Part shown: piece after piece, positions 17,159-25,266 of the stretch | How the letters are laid out: each line of letters begins with the position of its first letter | Position numbering within the stretch: position 1 is the first letter of the stretch | DNA from: Leucobacter luti | GTDB lineage: Bacteria; Actinomycetota; Actinomycetes; Actinomycetales; Microbacteriaceae | Assembly (NCBI RefSeq): GCF_004217175.1 | Contig: NZ_SHKI01000003.1 | Location: 310,697-374,696 of the forward strand | DNA: 64,000 nt | Direction: 5' to 3' | Notes under the pieces: model-generated | Told to the model about the DNA's origin: nothing | Database searches by the model: none | The model's input: the letters and a program-made list of their open reading frames with translations, nothing else | Made by a program: the position numbers and the translations under genes

Positions 17159-18102
17159 TGCGGCCTCGCCTTCGGGTTGATGATGCCGTAGCAGATGTCG
17201 ACGATGAGATTGACGGCGATGATGATGATCGCGACCACGAGCACGGTGCCCTGCACCAGCGGGAAGTCCTTGCCGATCACCGCGTTGACGAGCATTGAGC
17301 CCACGCCAGGAAAGGCGAAGACGCGCTCCATCACGAGGCTCGTGCCGAACAGGATCGACACGGCGAGCGCGGAGGCGGCGAGCACGGGCACCATAGCGTT
17401 CTTGAGCGCGTACACCCAGATGATGCGCTGCCGCGGCACGCCTGCCGCGGTGAGCGTGTCGGCGTAGCGGGACGAGAGCGCCGCGGCGATCGCGGTGCGC
17501 GTCTGCCGCGCGATAAGCGCCGACGCGCCTGCACCGAGCGCGAGTGCCGGCAGGATCAGGCCGCGCGCCCAGCCCCAGAAGTCTTGTTCGGGCGGCACCC
17601 AGGCAACCACGGGGGCGACGCCGAGCTGGATCACGAAGACGAGCACGAGGAGCAGGCCGAGCCAGAACTCCGGGATTGCCTGCAGCAGCGAGGTGAAGGC
17701 GGTGACCCCGCGATCAATCGGGCGCCGCGCGTGCGTGCCCGCGAGCACGCCGAGGCCGATGCCAACGAGCATCGCGACCAGCAGTCCGCCCGCTATGAGG
17801 GACAGCGTGGCCGGCAGCTTCTCGGCGATGAGCTCGGCGACCGGCCGGCCGCTCTGGAGCGAGGTACCGAGGTCGCCCTGCAGCGCTGCGCCGATCCAGT
17901 CGAAGAGCCGCACGAAGAATGGCCGGTCGAGTCCCAGCTGGGCCTCGACCCGGGCGATCTCCTCCGGGCTGGCGGCGGCGTCGCCGAGGATCAGCGCGGC
18001 CGCGCTCCCCGGCACGAGGTACACGAGCAGGAACACCAGCGCCGAGACGAGGAGGAGCTGCGGCACCGCGAGCGCGAGCCGCGTGCCGATGAGCTTCAGC
18101 AT
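17155..18102 (-). CDS. peptide/nickel-type ABC importer permease (DppB-like)
   Basis: A 315-residue permease with six membrane helices; N-terminal pattern GTRLALAVPQLLLVSALVFLL, then LGLDRPFFVRLFDW and the EAA loop RYADTLTAAGVPRQRIIWVYALKNA, all typical of DppB/OppB. The start is ATG 18102, preceded by AGGGAGG; the frame is open upstream only through low-complexity sequence. It dimerises with the DppC-like domain of the next protein. Between it and the binding-protein gene lies a 230-bp spacer with a strong stem. Confidence 0.93.
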   Translation of the reverse strand: MLKLIGTRLALAVPQLLLVSALVFLLVYLVPGSAAALILGDAAASPEEIARVEAQLGLDRPFFVRLFDWIGAALQGDLGTSLQSGRPVAELIAEKLPATLSLIAGGLLVAMLVGIGLGVLAGTHARRPIDRGVTAFTSLLQAIPEFWLGLLLVLVFVIQLGVAPVVAWVPPEQDFWGWARGLILPALALGAGASALIARQTRTAIAAALSSRYADTLTAAGVPRQRIIWVYALKNAMVPVLAASALAVSILFGTSLVMERVFAFPGVGSMLVNAVIGKDFPLVQGTVLVVAIIIIAVNLIVDICYGIINPKARPQ

Positions 18103-18269
18103 GGCGCCTCCCTCGGTGTGGTCACTCGTGATGCCATCGGTTCGTTCTCCTCGGGGTTGGGGTGGATCGGTGCGCTCCTGACGCGGGAGGCGCGGCAGGT
18201 TCGGCAGGCTCGGCAGGCGCGACGGGCTCGGCATGCGCGGGACAGGCGCGGGAGACCGGATGCGCCCGG

Positions 18270-18309
18270 CCCGGGGTGCGCGGTCGACACGGCGGTCGCG
18301 CACCCCGGG
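18270..18309. other. intercistronic stem after the binding-protein gene
   Basis: CCCGGGGTGCGCG at 18270-18282 pairs perfectly with CGCGCACCCCGGG at 18297-18309 (13 bp, 14-nt loop). It begins 23 nt after the stop of the peptide-type binding protein on the minus strand and 168 bp before the permease B start. There is no U-tract. A role in protecting the upstream message or partly terminating before the permease genes is inferred by analogy with malE-malF. Confidence 0.65.
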
Positions 18310-18332
18310 ACCCGGGACGAGCCCGGACTCGG

Positions 18333-19880
18333 CTAGCTCGCGGGCTTCACCGCGCGGTAGTCGATCAGGTTCTGCTCCCAGACCTGGATCGCGGGCTGCA
18401 CGTCGGCCACCGTGTCGGTGTTGTAGGCAATGCTCTCGAGGTTCACGGAGTGGCTGCACGCAAGCGCCTCGTCTGAGATCTCCTGCATCACTGCCTGCCA
18501 GTTCGCGTCGGCTTCGGGGGTTCCGGTGGAGCCGAGCGCCTTACCGGCGAGGCCCGAGAGCTTCTCGCTCACGGTCTTCGACGTGTTGAGCGGCGCGTTC
18601 TCAGAGAACCAGCTGCCGTACCAGTCAGCGGGCGTAATTTGGGCGTTGTTGCCCACGCCGAGCGGGTAGCTGCCGTTGTTCCAGGTCGAGAAGTACTGCG
18701 GCGCCGTCAGCTCCTGCACCGTAATGTTCACGTTCGGCAGCTGACTCATCTGCTCGGCGCGCACCGTGATCTCCTGCTTGTTGAACGGCGCCGCGCCAAC
18801 CTGTGCCGTGATCTCGGGGTTGCCGAGCTCTTCCCAGATCTCCTTCGCCTTCTCGAGGTTCGCGTCGTAGCCCACGATCTCCGGGTTGTAGCCGAACTCG
18901 CCCTCGACGAAGTGCTGGGTCTCGGCGGTGCGGTCCTCGCTCAGGCTGGCGATCACGTTGCCGTCGATGGCGTAGCAGAGCGCCTCGCGCACCTGCTGGT
19001 CCTCGAAGATTCCGCCGGCACCGCGGTCAAGGAAGTTCAGGTTGACGCGGATCGCGGGGTAGTCGAAGGTGTCGACGTTGCCCGCGGACTCAAGGCGGGG
19101 CAGCTCGTCGATCTCGGTGTCGGTGACGTCGAGGTCGCCGCTGAGCAGCGCCGCCGTGGCGGCTGTGTCGTCGGCGATACCGAAGAGTTCGACGTTCGCG
19201 AACCCGGGCTTCTCACCCCAGTAGTCGGCGTACTCGCCGAAGAACATCTTCGTGCCGTCGATCGAGCGCTCCGCATCGTACGCCCAGGGGCTCGTGCCGA
19301 CGGGTGTGGTCTTGATCGAGCCGTCGGCGATCGCGGCCGGGGACGCCATGGGCAGGTTGCGCTGGCTGAGTAGGTCAAGGAACGTGCCGAACGGGCGGCT
19401 GAACGTGAGGGATACGTGAGTGTCGTCGATCACGTCCACCGATTCAACGCCCGAGGCGAGCGGCCCGCCGAACTGGCCACCCACCACGTCGCGCACGTAC
19501 TCGATGTTCGTCTTCACGGCCTCCGCGTTGAACGGGGTGCCGTCGTGGAACGTGACATCGTCGCGCAGGGTGAGCGTGAGCGACTTCGCACCCTCGCCGA
19601 ACTCCCACTCGGTAGCGAGATACGGCAGGATCGTGCCGTCCTTCTCGCGCAGCACGAGGGTCTCGTACGGCACGCGCATGTACCCGGGCTCCATGGCCTG
19701 GGAGCCGGGCTCCCAGGTCTCGGGGAAGCCGCCCCAGTTCGCGCGGAGCGTGTCGCTCGTGGCCGCGGCGGAGCTGCCGCCGTCGCCGGAGCCTCCCGAG
19801 CTGCCGGAGCAGCCCGAGAGCAGCAGCCCCGCGATACCCAGCGGGACGATCGCCTTCAACATGAATGATCTGGTGGACAT
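18333..19880 (-). CDS. solute-binding lipoprotein, family 5 (peptide/nickel type)
   Basis: A 515-residue extracytoplasmic receptor for the DppBCDF-type importer. It has a lipoprotein signal with lipobox LLSGC (acylated C24), a Ser/Gly linker, then the family 5 fold: WEPGSQAMEPGYMRVPYETLV, the hallmark LTLTLRDDVTFHDGTPFNAEAVKTNIEYV and PFGTFLDLLSQRNLPMASP. ATG preceded by AAGGAGG. It follows ridA by 87 bp in the same direction and so probably belongs to the catabolic operon; its ligand may be the pathway substrate rather than a peptide. Confidence 0.92.
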   Translation of the reverse strand: MSTRSFMLKAIVPLGIAGLLLSGCSGSSGGSGDGGSSAAATSDTLRANWGGFPETWEPGSQAMEPGYMRVPYETLVLREKDGTILPYLATEWEFGEGAKSLTLTLRDDVTFHDGTPFNAEAVKTNIEYVRDVVGGQFGGPLASGVESVDVIDDTHVSLTFSRPFGTFLDLLSQRNLPMASPAAIADGSIKTTPVGTSPWAYDAERSIDGTKMFFGEYADYWGEKPGFANVELFGIADDTAATAALLSGDLDVTDTEIDELPRLESAGNVDTFDYPAIRVNLNFLDRGAGGIFEDQQVREALCYAIDGNVIASLSEDRTAETQHFVEGEFGYNPEIVGYDANLEKAKEIWEELGNPEITAQVGAAPFNKQEITVRAEQMSQLPNVNITVQELTAPQYFSTWNNGSYPLGVGNNAQITPADWYGSWFSENAPLNTSKTVSEKLSGLAGKALGSTGTPEADANWQAVMQEISDEALACSHSVNLESIAYNTDTVADVQPAIQVWEQNLIDYRAVKPAS

Positions 19881-19967
19881 GGACGCCTCCTTGCGTCTAG
19901 CAGTGCGAGCAGCAACGGCCGCTGCACATTATTGCGAACTTCGGATTGTGGGGCAGGAAGATCGAGG

Positions 19968-20396
19968 TCAGGGCGAAGATTCTGCGGTGGACACGTCCGC
20001 CGGAGCGGATCCATCAGTGATGATCGCGACGAGGTCGCAGTGGATGAGCGCGCCGCCGTCGAGCGTGGCCGCCATGACCTGCCGGGCCGGGCGATTGCCG
20101 GGATCGGGAAACATCGTCTCCCACTCGCTGTTGAGCGCGTCGCGATCCCGGTACTGCGCGAGGTGGCAAGTGAGCTTCGCGATGTTGTCCGTGGTGCCGC
20201 CGACGGCCGCCATGAGCTCGCGTACGTGCGCAAACACATTGGCGCACTGCGCGTCGATCCCGGCGGGCATCTCGCCGGTGCGCGGGTCGCGGCCCGTGAG
20301 CACGCCCGAGTGCACAAACGGGCCGATCCGGCTCGCGACCGGTACCGGGTTCGAGTGGGCGAACCCGGTGAGGTACACGCTCTCCCGCCCCGACAC
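19968..20396 (-). CDS. RidA/YjgF-family deaminase
   Basis: A 142-residue Rid protein. It has FVHSGVLTGRDPRTGEMPAGIDAQCANVFAHVRELMAAVGGTTDNIAKLTCHL and the C-terminal GNRPARQVMAATLDGGALIHCDLVAII; the substrate-carboxylate arginine is the R of RPARQ. Family members hydrolyse reactive imines and enamines, and some are 2-aminomuconate deaminases. Here it sits between an FAH-fold gene and the transporter, so a pathway role is likely. GTG start; its first base is two bases before the end of the upstream FAH gene, an almost seamless junction. Confidence 0.88.
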   Translation of the reverse strand: MSGRESVYLTGFAHSNPVPVASRIGPFVHSGVLTGRDPRTGEMPAGIDAQCANVFAHVRELMAAVGGTTDNIAKLTCHLAQYRDRDALNSEWETMFPDPGNRPARQVMAATLDGGALIHCDLVAIITDGSAPADVSTAESSP

Positions 20397-20397
20397 G

Positions 20398-21252
20398 TCA
20401 GTGCTCCCCGACCACGGTGTTTTCGATGGCGCCGAGCCCCTCGATCTCTGCGCGGACCACGTCGCCGACTCGGAGAAAGTTTCCGGTCGGAGCTCCGATC
20501 CCCGCCGGAGTCCCCGTCGCGATGATGTCGCCCGGCATGAGCGTCATCACGGTGCTGAGCTCGGCGATCTGCGCGGCGATGTTGTAGATCATGTCGTCGG
20601 TACGCCAGTCCTGCCGCACCTCGCCGTTGACCGTGAGTCGCATCCGCAGCGACTGCGGATCCTCGATCTCGTCGGCGGTGGTGAGCCACGGGCCGATGGG
20701 GCCGTGCGTGTCGAACGACTTGCCGAGCGTGAACGTGGGCGAGCGGTGCTGCAGCCAGTCGCGCACCGACACGTCGTTCGCGACGAGGTACCCGGCGATC
20801 ACCGCGTGCGCGTCGGCCGCCGAAACGTGCCGGCACTGCTGCCCGATCACGACGCCCAGTTCGATCTCGTAGTCGAGCGCGTCCGAGACGCTCGGTTTCA
20901 CGATGTCGGCGTGCGGGCCGACGATGCACGAGACCTGCTTGTTGAACCACAGCTGATTCTTCGGGGTGGGAATCCCGGCTGCCCGCGCCTCCGCGGCGTG
21001 CTCGCGGTAGTTCATTCCGATCGCGAGGTACTTCTGGGGGGCGTCGATCGGGGCTTCGAGGGTCACCTCCGCAAGCGCGTGCGACGCTCCCTCCGCGGCC
21101 TCGATGGCGGCGCGGAGCCGGTCGAGCTCGGGGATGAGCTCGCGCAGCGAGGAGGTTCCGCCGGTGACGTCGGCGAGATCGACAACACGCTCGCCGTCGA
21201 CCCTGCCGAGCCGCACGGCGCCGTCGGCCGCGCGGAAGCGTGCGATCTTCAC
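20398..21252 (-). CDS. fumarylacetoacetate hydrolase-fold protein
   Basis: A 284-residue FAH-superfamily enzyme, cleaving or decarboxylating an oxo-acid. N-terminal cap KIARFRAADGAVRLGRVDGERVVDLA; catalytic domain with YLAIGMNYREHAAEA, the metal-binding acidic residues in LDYEIELGVVIG and NDVSVRDWLQ, then SFDTHGPIGPWL and MPGDIIATGTPAGIG. It could be a 4-oxalocrotonate decarboxylase, an acylpyruvase or a fumarylpyruvate hydrolase. I choose GTG 21252, which overlaps the NTF2-like stop by 4 bp; the longer frame overlaps that gene heavily. Confidence 0.9.
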   Translation of the reverse strand: MKIARFRAADGAVRLGRVDGERVVDLADVTGGTSSLRELIPELDRLRAAIEAAEGASHALAEVTLEAPIDAPQKYLAIGMNYREHAAEARAAGIPTPKNQLWFNKQVSCIVGPHADIVKPSVSDALDYEIELGVVIGQQCRHVSAADAHAVIAGYLVANDVSVRDWLQHRSPTFTLGKSFDTHGPIGPWLTTADEIEDPQSLRMRLTVNGEVRQDWRTDDMIYNIAAQIAELSTVMTLMPGDIIATGTPAGIGAPTGNFLRVGDVVRAEIEGLGAIENTVVGEH

Positions 21253-21710
21253 GACTGTCCCCCCTCGTGCGCCTCGGCGCGCTGCTCCGAGGGCAGTTCG
21301 CCCCAGACTTTCTCTCCAAACGGGGTCATGTGAAAGCTCACGAACCGCCACGCGCCGTCGGCGCCGCGGTGGAGCACCTGAGTCACGGGACCGCTGAGTG
21401 TCCGCTCCCCGCCGCCCGGGGCGCGCATCCGGTTGGTGAGCGTGCCGGTGACGATTGCCACGTCCCCAAAGACCCGCATCGCGAGTTCACCGCGGGTGAT
21501 CTCAAGGTAGGGCCGCCGCACGGCGACGTGCTCCAGCAGCTCGGCCTTGCCCTGCACGACGCCGGGGGCGTGAACGTGCACGAGGCTCTCGTCAAAGAGC
21601 GCATCGAGCGCGTCAGCGTCGCCGTCGATGAGTGCTCGCTGCCGCCGGCGCTCGGCGTCGAGCAGCGCGGCCGCGGTCTCCGCGGTGGCGGTCCGCTCGG
21701 CGGCGCTCAC
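21249..21710 (-). CDS. NTF2-like protein of the catabolic operon
   Basis: A 153-residue SnoaL/DUF4440-type protein: an N-terminal helix ALLDAERRRQRALIDGDADALDALFDESLVHVHAPG, then strands LEITRGELAMRVFGDVAIVTGTLTNRM and VTQVLHRGADGAWRFVSFHMTPFG. Relatives act as small cyclases, isomerases or dehydratases, or have no known activity. GTG 21710 is chosen because it overlaps the monooxygenase stop by 4 bp. Its tight coupling to genes on both sides argues for a step in the same pathway. Confidence 0.82.
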   Translation of the reverse strand: MSAAERTATAETAAALLDAERRRQRALIDGDADALDALFDESLVHVHAPGVVQGKAELLEHVAVRRPYLEITRGELAMRVFGDVAIVTGTLTNRMRAPGGGERTLSGPVTQVLHRGADGAWRFVSFHMTPFGEKVWGELPSEQRAEAHEGGQS

Positions 21711-22999
21711 GCGCGCACCCCGGTCGCCGGCTCGGACTGCCAAGTGCGGAATCCGCTCGAGTACGTGTCGTGCCCGGCCCGCAGCGGCTGGCCCACCAGT
21801 CGGTGGTAGTTCGAGAACAGCTCGTCCGCCTCGGCGAGGGGCAGGACCTCCTCGATGTCGGCGCGGTCCGCAAGGGGCTTCCCGTCGGTGCGCTCGGCCA
21901 CCATACGCCGGATCACCTCGTAGCCCTCGCCACGCATGTTCATCACGATGCGGTTGACGGGCACCCGACGGGCGGCGTCGTAGGCCAGGAACGCCTCGTG
22001 CGGGTCAGCGTGCGCCGCGAGTTGCTCGGACACGACCCGGGCGTCGAGGAACGCCTGGCAGACGCCGTTGCCGCCGCGCGGGTACATCGCGTGCGCCGCG
22101 TCGCCGAGGAGCACCACCCGGCCGTCGACCCACGTCTCGAGCGGGTCGTGACGGATCAGCGGGAACAGGTACACCTCGCGCGCGTCGGCGATCAGCTGCT
22201 GGATGTCGATGAAGTCGATGTCGACTCCCTCGTAATAGGGCAGAATCTCGTCGACCGAACCGACCTGATTCCAGTCCTCCACTGTTTCGTCGCGCTCGGC
22301 CTCGACTACCCAGTTCACGAGGGTCTTCCCGGTGCCCTCGAAGTTGTCGACGATCGGGTAGACGATCATTGACGAGATGCGCGGGTCGCCGATGTGCAGG
22401 ATCGTGTGGCCGTCGCGGAACGGCTCGCGCAGCGTCGTGCCGCGGTACATCGTGATACCGGAGTAGTGCGGTTCCGAGAGCTCAGGGTGCATCTGCGCGC
22501 GCACCGCCGAGTTGATCCCGTCCGCGGCGATCACGGCGTCGTGCCGCACCCGTTCGGTGCGGCCGTCGCGGTGCTCGAGGCGCAGGGTCACGCCCGCGTC
22601 GTCCTGCTCGTAGGAGGTCACGCGGGCCCCCAGCACGATCGCGTCGGCACCGAGCCGATCCTGCACCGTGCGATAGAACAGCATCTGCAGCTCACCGCGA
22701 TGCACGAAGCGCTGCTCGTGCTCGTACCCCATGTGCACGCCGCACTTCTCGGCGTAGATCTCCTGGCCAAAGTGGTTGTAAAACACCGAATCGACCGCGT
22801 CCACCGACATCGCACGGAACTCCTCAAGCAGCCCGATCTCCTCGATCTCCTTGAGCCCGTAGACCTTGATGTCCACCCCGACGCCGAGCGGCTTGAGCTC
22901 GGGCACCGTCTCGTAGATCGTCGGCGCGAAGCCCTGCTGCTGCAGCCGGAGAGCGGTGATCAGGCCGCCTGGGCCCGCCCCGATGATGGCGATATTCAC
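21707..22999 (-). CDS. FAD-dependent aromatic monooxygenase (PhzS/UbiH type)
   Basis: A 430-residue group A flavin hydroxylase. The FAD site is GAGPGG at residues 8-13 with E29 in IYETVPEL, the DG motif is AVIAADGINSAVR, and the second FAD motif is VVLLGDAAHAMYPRGGNG. Segments such as GKTLVNWVVEAE and LFPLIRHDPLETW resemble PhzS-like flavin-dependent oxidoreductases, some of which hydroxylate with decarboxylation. It would use NAD(P)H and O2 to hydroxylate an aromatic or N-heteroaromatic acid. It opens the four-gene overlapped block ending with ridA and follows the dienelactone hydrolase gene by 87 bp. Confidence 0.9.
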   Translation of the reverse strand: MNIAIIGAGPGGLITALRLQQQGFAPTIYETVPELKPLGVGVDIKVYGLKEIEEIGLLEEFRAMSVDAVDSVFYNHFGQEIYAEKCGVHMGYEHEQRFVHRGELQMLFYRTVQDRLGADAIVLGARVTSYEQDDAGVTLRLEHRDGRTERVRHDAVIAADGINSAVRAQMHPELSEPHYSGITMYRGTTLREPFRDGHTILHIGDPRISSMIVYPIVDNFEGTGKTLVNWVVEAERDETVEDWNQVGSVDEILPYYEGVDIDFIDIQQLIADAREVYLFPLIRHDPLETWVDGRVVLLGDAAHAMYPRGGNGVCQAFLDARVVSEQLAAHADPHEAFLAYDAARRVPVNRIVMNMRGEGYEVIRRMVAERTDGKPLADRADIEEVLPLAEADELFSNYHRLVGQPLRAGHDTYSSGFRTWQSEPATGVRA

Positions 23000-23086
23000 G
23001 GTGTACTCCTCTGTACGGTGGTGCGGCGCGCGGCCGCGGGTCTCGTGTCCGGACCCGAATCCGGATCCGGGCGGTGCTGGGCGCGG

Positions 23087-23896
23087 TCAGTGCACGCCGG
23101 GTGGCTCCGGGAACCGGGCGGGGAAGAGCTCGCGCAGATACCCCAGGGTGGCCCGCCCGGCGCGCGCGGCGTTCTCCGGGTGATAGTTGAAGACGTGCGG
23201 CTCCGGCGAGTGTGCGGCGTGCGGGCTCGTGAACGCGTGCACGGTGCCGCTGTAGAGCACGAGCTCCCACTCGAACCCCGCGCGATCGAGCCCGGCCTGG
23301 AGGTCGGCGCGCTGGTCCGGGGTAGCCATCGGATCGTCGGCCCCGGCGCAGATCAGCACGCGAGGTGCGCGCGGGGTGGGCGCTGCGGCGGCAGCGCCAG
23401 CGGGCGCTGCGGCGGTAGAAACGGCCGGGGCGCGCCACTCCCCGGCGAGCAGGTCAAGACCCGGGTGGATCGCGATGGCCCCGCAGAGAGCGCCGCCCCC
23501 GCGCAACAGCTCGAGCACCGAGGACCCGCCGAAGCAGTGGCCCAGGCCGACAACCGCGCGCGGGTCGACCTCCGGCTGAGCGATCGCCGCTTCAAGCCCG
23601 GCCGTGAGTCGCGCATGCCACTCGGCCCGATCCCCCACCATCCCGCCAATGAGCGGCCCCACCTCCGCGGGTGATGCTGGCTGCCGCCGCCCCGACCACA
23701 CGTCGGCCGCAAACACAGCGAAGCCCTGCGAAGCGAGGCGGTGCGCGATCTCCACGGTCTCGCCGCCGAGGCCGAACGCGTCGTGCACGAGAAAGACGGT
23801 GGGGGCGGCGGCGGATCCAGCCGGCGCGCACAGCAACCCCAGCATGTCGGTGCCGCCGCTCCGGTAGGCGATATCTCGCGTCTCCAGATCGATCAT
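23087..23896 (-). CDS. dienelactone hydrolase-family protein
   Basis: A 269-residue alpha/beta hydrolase. PTVFLVHDAFGLGGETVEIAHRLASQGFAVFAADVWSGR is the DLH start; the nucleophile is the Cys or Ser position in VGLGHCFGG (cysteine here, as in true dienelactone hydrolases), the acid is D in ICAGADDPMATP and the histidine is in YSGTVHAFTSP. An Ala/Pro-rich insert (about residues 168-188) precedes the acid. It probably opens a lactone or cleaves a carboxymethylene intermediate. The start ATG 23896 is first in the minus-strand operon, just downstream of the 23943 GntR box. Confidence 0.88.
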   Translation of the reverse strand: MIDLETRDIAYRSGGTDMLGLLCAPAGSAAAPTVFLVHDAFGLGGETVEIAHRLASQGFAVFAADVWSGRRQPASPAEVGPLIGGMVGDRAEWHARLTAGLEAAIAQPEVDPRAVVGLGHCFGGSSVLELLRGGGALCGAIAIHPGLDLLAGEWRAPAVSTAAAPAGAAAAAPTPRAPRVLICAGADDPMATPDQRADLQAGLDRAGFEWELVLYSGTVHAFTSPHAAHSPEPHVFNYHPENAARAGRATLGYLRELFPARFPEPPGVH

Positions 23897-23939
23897 GTCG
23901 CCCCCATTCCTCGTCGAACGTCGTTTTGTATCGTACGCA

Positions 23940-23957
23940 GAATCACACACGATTTCA
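23940..23957. promoter_or_regulatory. GntR-type operator box 1
   Basis: GAATCACACACGATTTCA, containing the 11-mer core TCACACACGAT (23943-23953), 44 bp upstream of the dienelactone hydrolase start. The same core occurs before the amidohydrolase gene and before the GntR gene. Confidence 0.6.
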
Positions 23958-24112
23958 AGTGCGATCACCGGCGAAATGCGATTTCACCGCCGAATCACGC
24001 GCGATCACCGCGTGTGATTATTTACAGAAAACCCAGTTTGATCTGGGGGTTTCGCGCCTCTCGGGCATCCCGGGCCATCGTGCAGGCTTCCGCGCTTTCG
24101 GTGGATCACGTA

Positions 24113-24130
24113 TGATTTCACACACGATCA
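24113..24130. promoter_or_regulatory. GntR-type operator box 2
   Basis: TGATTTCACACACGATCA, with TGAT/ATCA ends and the 11-mer core at 24118-24128, lying 67 bp upstream of the amidohydrolase start. Sixteen consecutive bases (TGATTTCACACACGAT) are identical to the box before the GntR gene at 27496. Confidence 0.65.
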
Positions 24131-24196
24131 CCTCCCACTGCGAGTGGGAGTGCTCACCAGGACCGCAACGAAGCAGCACCATAAGGAGCACTCGAC

Positions 24197-25246
24197 ATGA
24201 CCGTCGTCGACATCAACATTCACCACCTCCCCGAGGATCTCTTTACGAACGAGAAGATCCTCAACGGCTTCCTGAACAGCGCACCGCGCGGGTTCGGCGA
24301 GATCGCCAGCGTCATCACTATGGACAGCGGCAAGAAGCAGCTCGTCCTCGAGAAGCCCAAGGGGTACCAGAACCTCAACTACGTCGAGGGCGACTACTCG
24401 GTCGAGTCAAAGCTCGCCGCGATGGACGAGGCGGGCGTCGACTACGGGGTGATGCGCGTGCCCGTGTGGCAGGAGTGGCTCGACGTCGAGACCTGCCGCG
24501 CAGTCAACGACAACGCGGCCGACATCGTCTCGCGATCGGGCGGCCGCCTGTTCTCCACCGCGTGTGTCCCGCCGTGGGGCGGCAAGGAGAACATCTACGA
24601 GCTTGAGCGCTGCGTGGGCGAGCTCGGGGCCGTCGGGGTGCAGCTCGCCTGCCACTACGGACAGCTCTACCTCGACGACGAGGTGTTCGAGCCCTATCTC
24701 AAGGTGATCGAGAAGCTCGATATCCCGGTCGTGGTGCACCACACCCCGCTGCCCGTCGAGTACAAGTCGGTGATCGACTACACAAACCTCCGCCGCGAGT
24801 ACGGCCGGATCGTGGACCAGGGCGTCGCCGTGGGCCGCGAGCTCTTCAGCGGCATGTTCGATCGCATGCCCGGCCTGCGCTTCATCCACACGATGATGGG
24901 CGGCAACTGGTTCGCCAACACCGCGCTGCTCACCCCGCACCAGACGAACAAGGCCGAGGCGATGCAGCGCCTCGACCCCACGGGCGGCGAGAAGATCAAG
25001 CAGTACCTCGACGAGAACATCTTCTTCGATATGACGCACCCGCACTCCTGGGGCAAGGACCAGGTGGAGGCCGCGCTCAAGATCAACGGCGCCGACCACT
25101 ACCTCTTCGGATCCTCGTTCCCCGTCTTCTACAGCTGGATGGGCCAGGGCGTCGACTTCGTACAGAACGAGCTCGAGATCAGCGCCGCCGACCGCGAACT
25201 CGTGCTCTCGGGGAACGCGAAGCGCCTGTTCAACCTGCCCATCTAG
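24197..25246 (+). CDS. amidohydrolase-2 (ACMSD-like) family protein
   Basis: A 349-residue TIM-barrel protein of the amidohydrolase_2 type, which includes ACMSD and resorcylate decarboxylases. Visible features: VVDINIHHLP at the N-terminus where the family carries an HxH-like metal motif, KLAAMDEAGVDYGVMRVP, VVVHHTPLP near residue 180, FIHTMMGG around 233-240, and LFGSSFPVFYSW where the family aspartate usually sits (here SSFP rather than GSDFP). Several metal positions look altered, so catalysis may differ. Ribosome site AAGGAG. It starts the plus-strand arm of the island. Confidence 0.8.
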   Translation: MTVVDINIHHLPEDLFTNEKILNGFLNSAPRGFGEIASVITMDSGKKQLVLEKPKGYQNLNYVEGDYSVESKLAAMDEAGVDYGVMRVPVWQEWLDVETCRAVNDNAADIVSRSGGRLFSTACVPPWGGKENIYELERCVGELGAVGVQLACHYGQLYLDDEVFEPYLKVIEKLDIPVVVHHTPLPVEYKSVIDYTNLRREYGRIVDQGVAVGRELFSGMFDRMPGLRFIHTMMGGNWFANTALLTPHQTNKAEAMQRLDPTGGEKIKQYLDENIFFDMTHPHSWGKDQVEAALKINGADHYLFGSSFPVFYSWMGQGVDFVQNELEISAADRELVLSGNAKRLFNLPI

Positions 25247-25266
25247 GCGCGGAGCACACCGGGATC

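Larger units (their letters stand above)
23897..24196. promoter_or_regulatory. divergent promoter region of the catabolic island
   Basis: 300 bp between the dienelactone hydrolase and amidohydrolase genes. It is distinctly AT-richer than its surroundings and contains no supported gene. It holds the 11-mer TCACACACGAT at 23943 and 24118, an additional dyad AATCAC-N15-GTGATT at 23993-24019, and a perfect 8-bp stem CTCCCACT-GCG-AGTGGGAG at 24132-24150 just downstream of the second box. This layout suggests a shared regulatory region for both arms of the island. Confidence 0.65.

Noticed and set aside
18103..18459. Longer DppB-like protein starting at 18459
   Set aside because: The extension overlaps the receptor gene and the stem; AGGGAGG and the family N-terminus fix the start at 18102.
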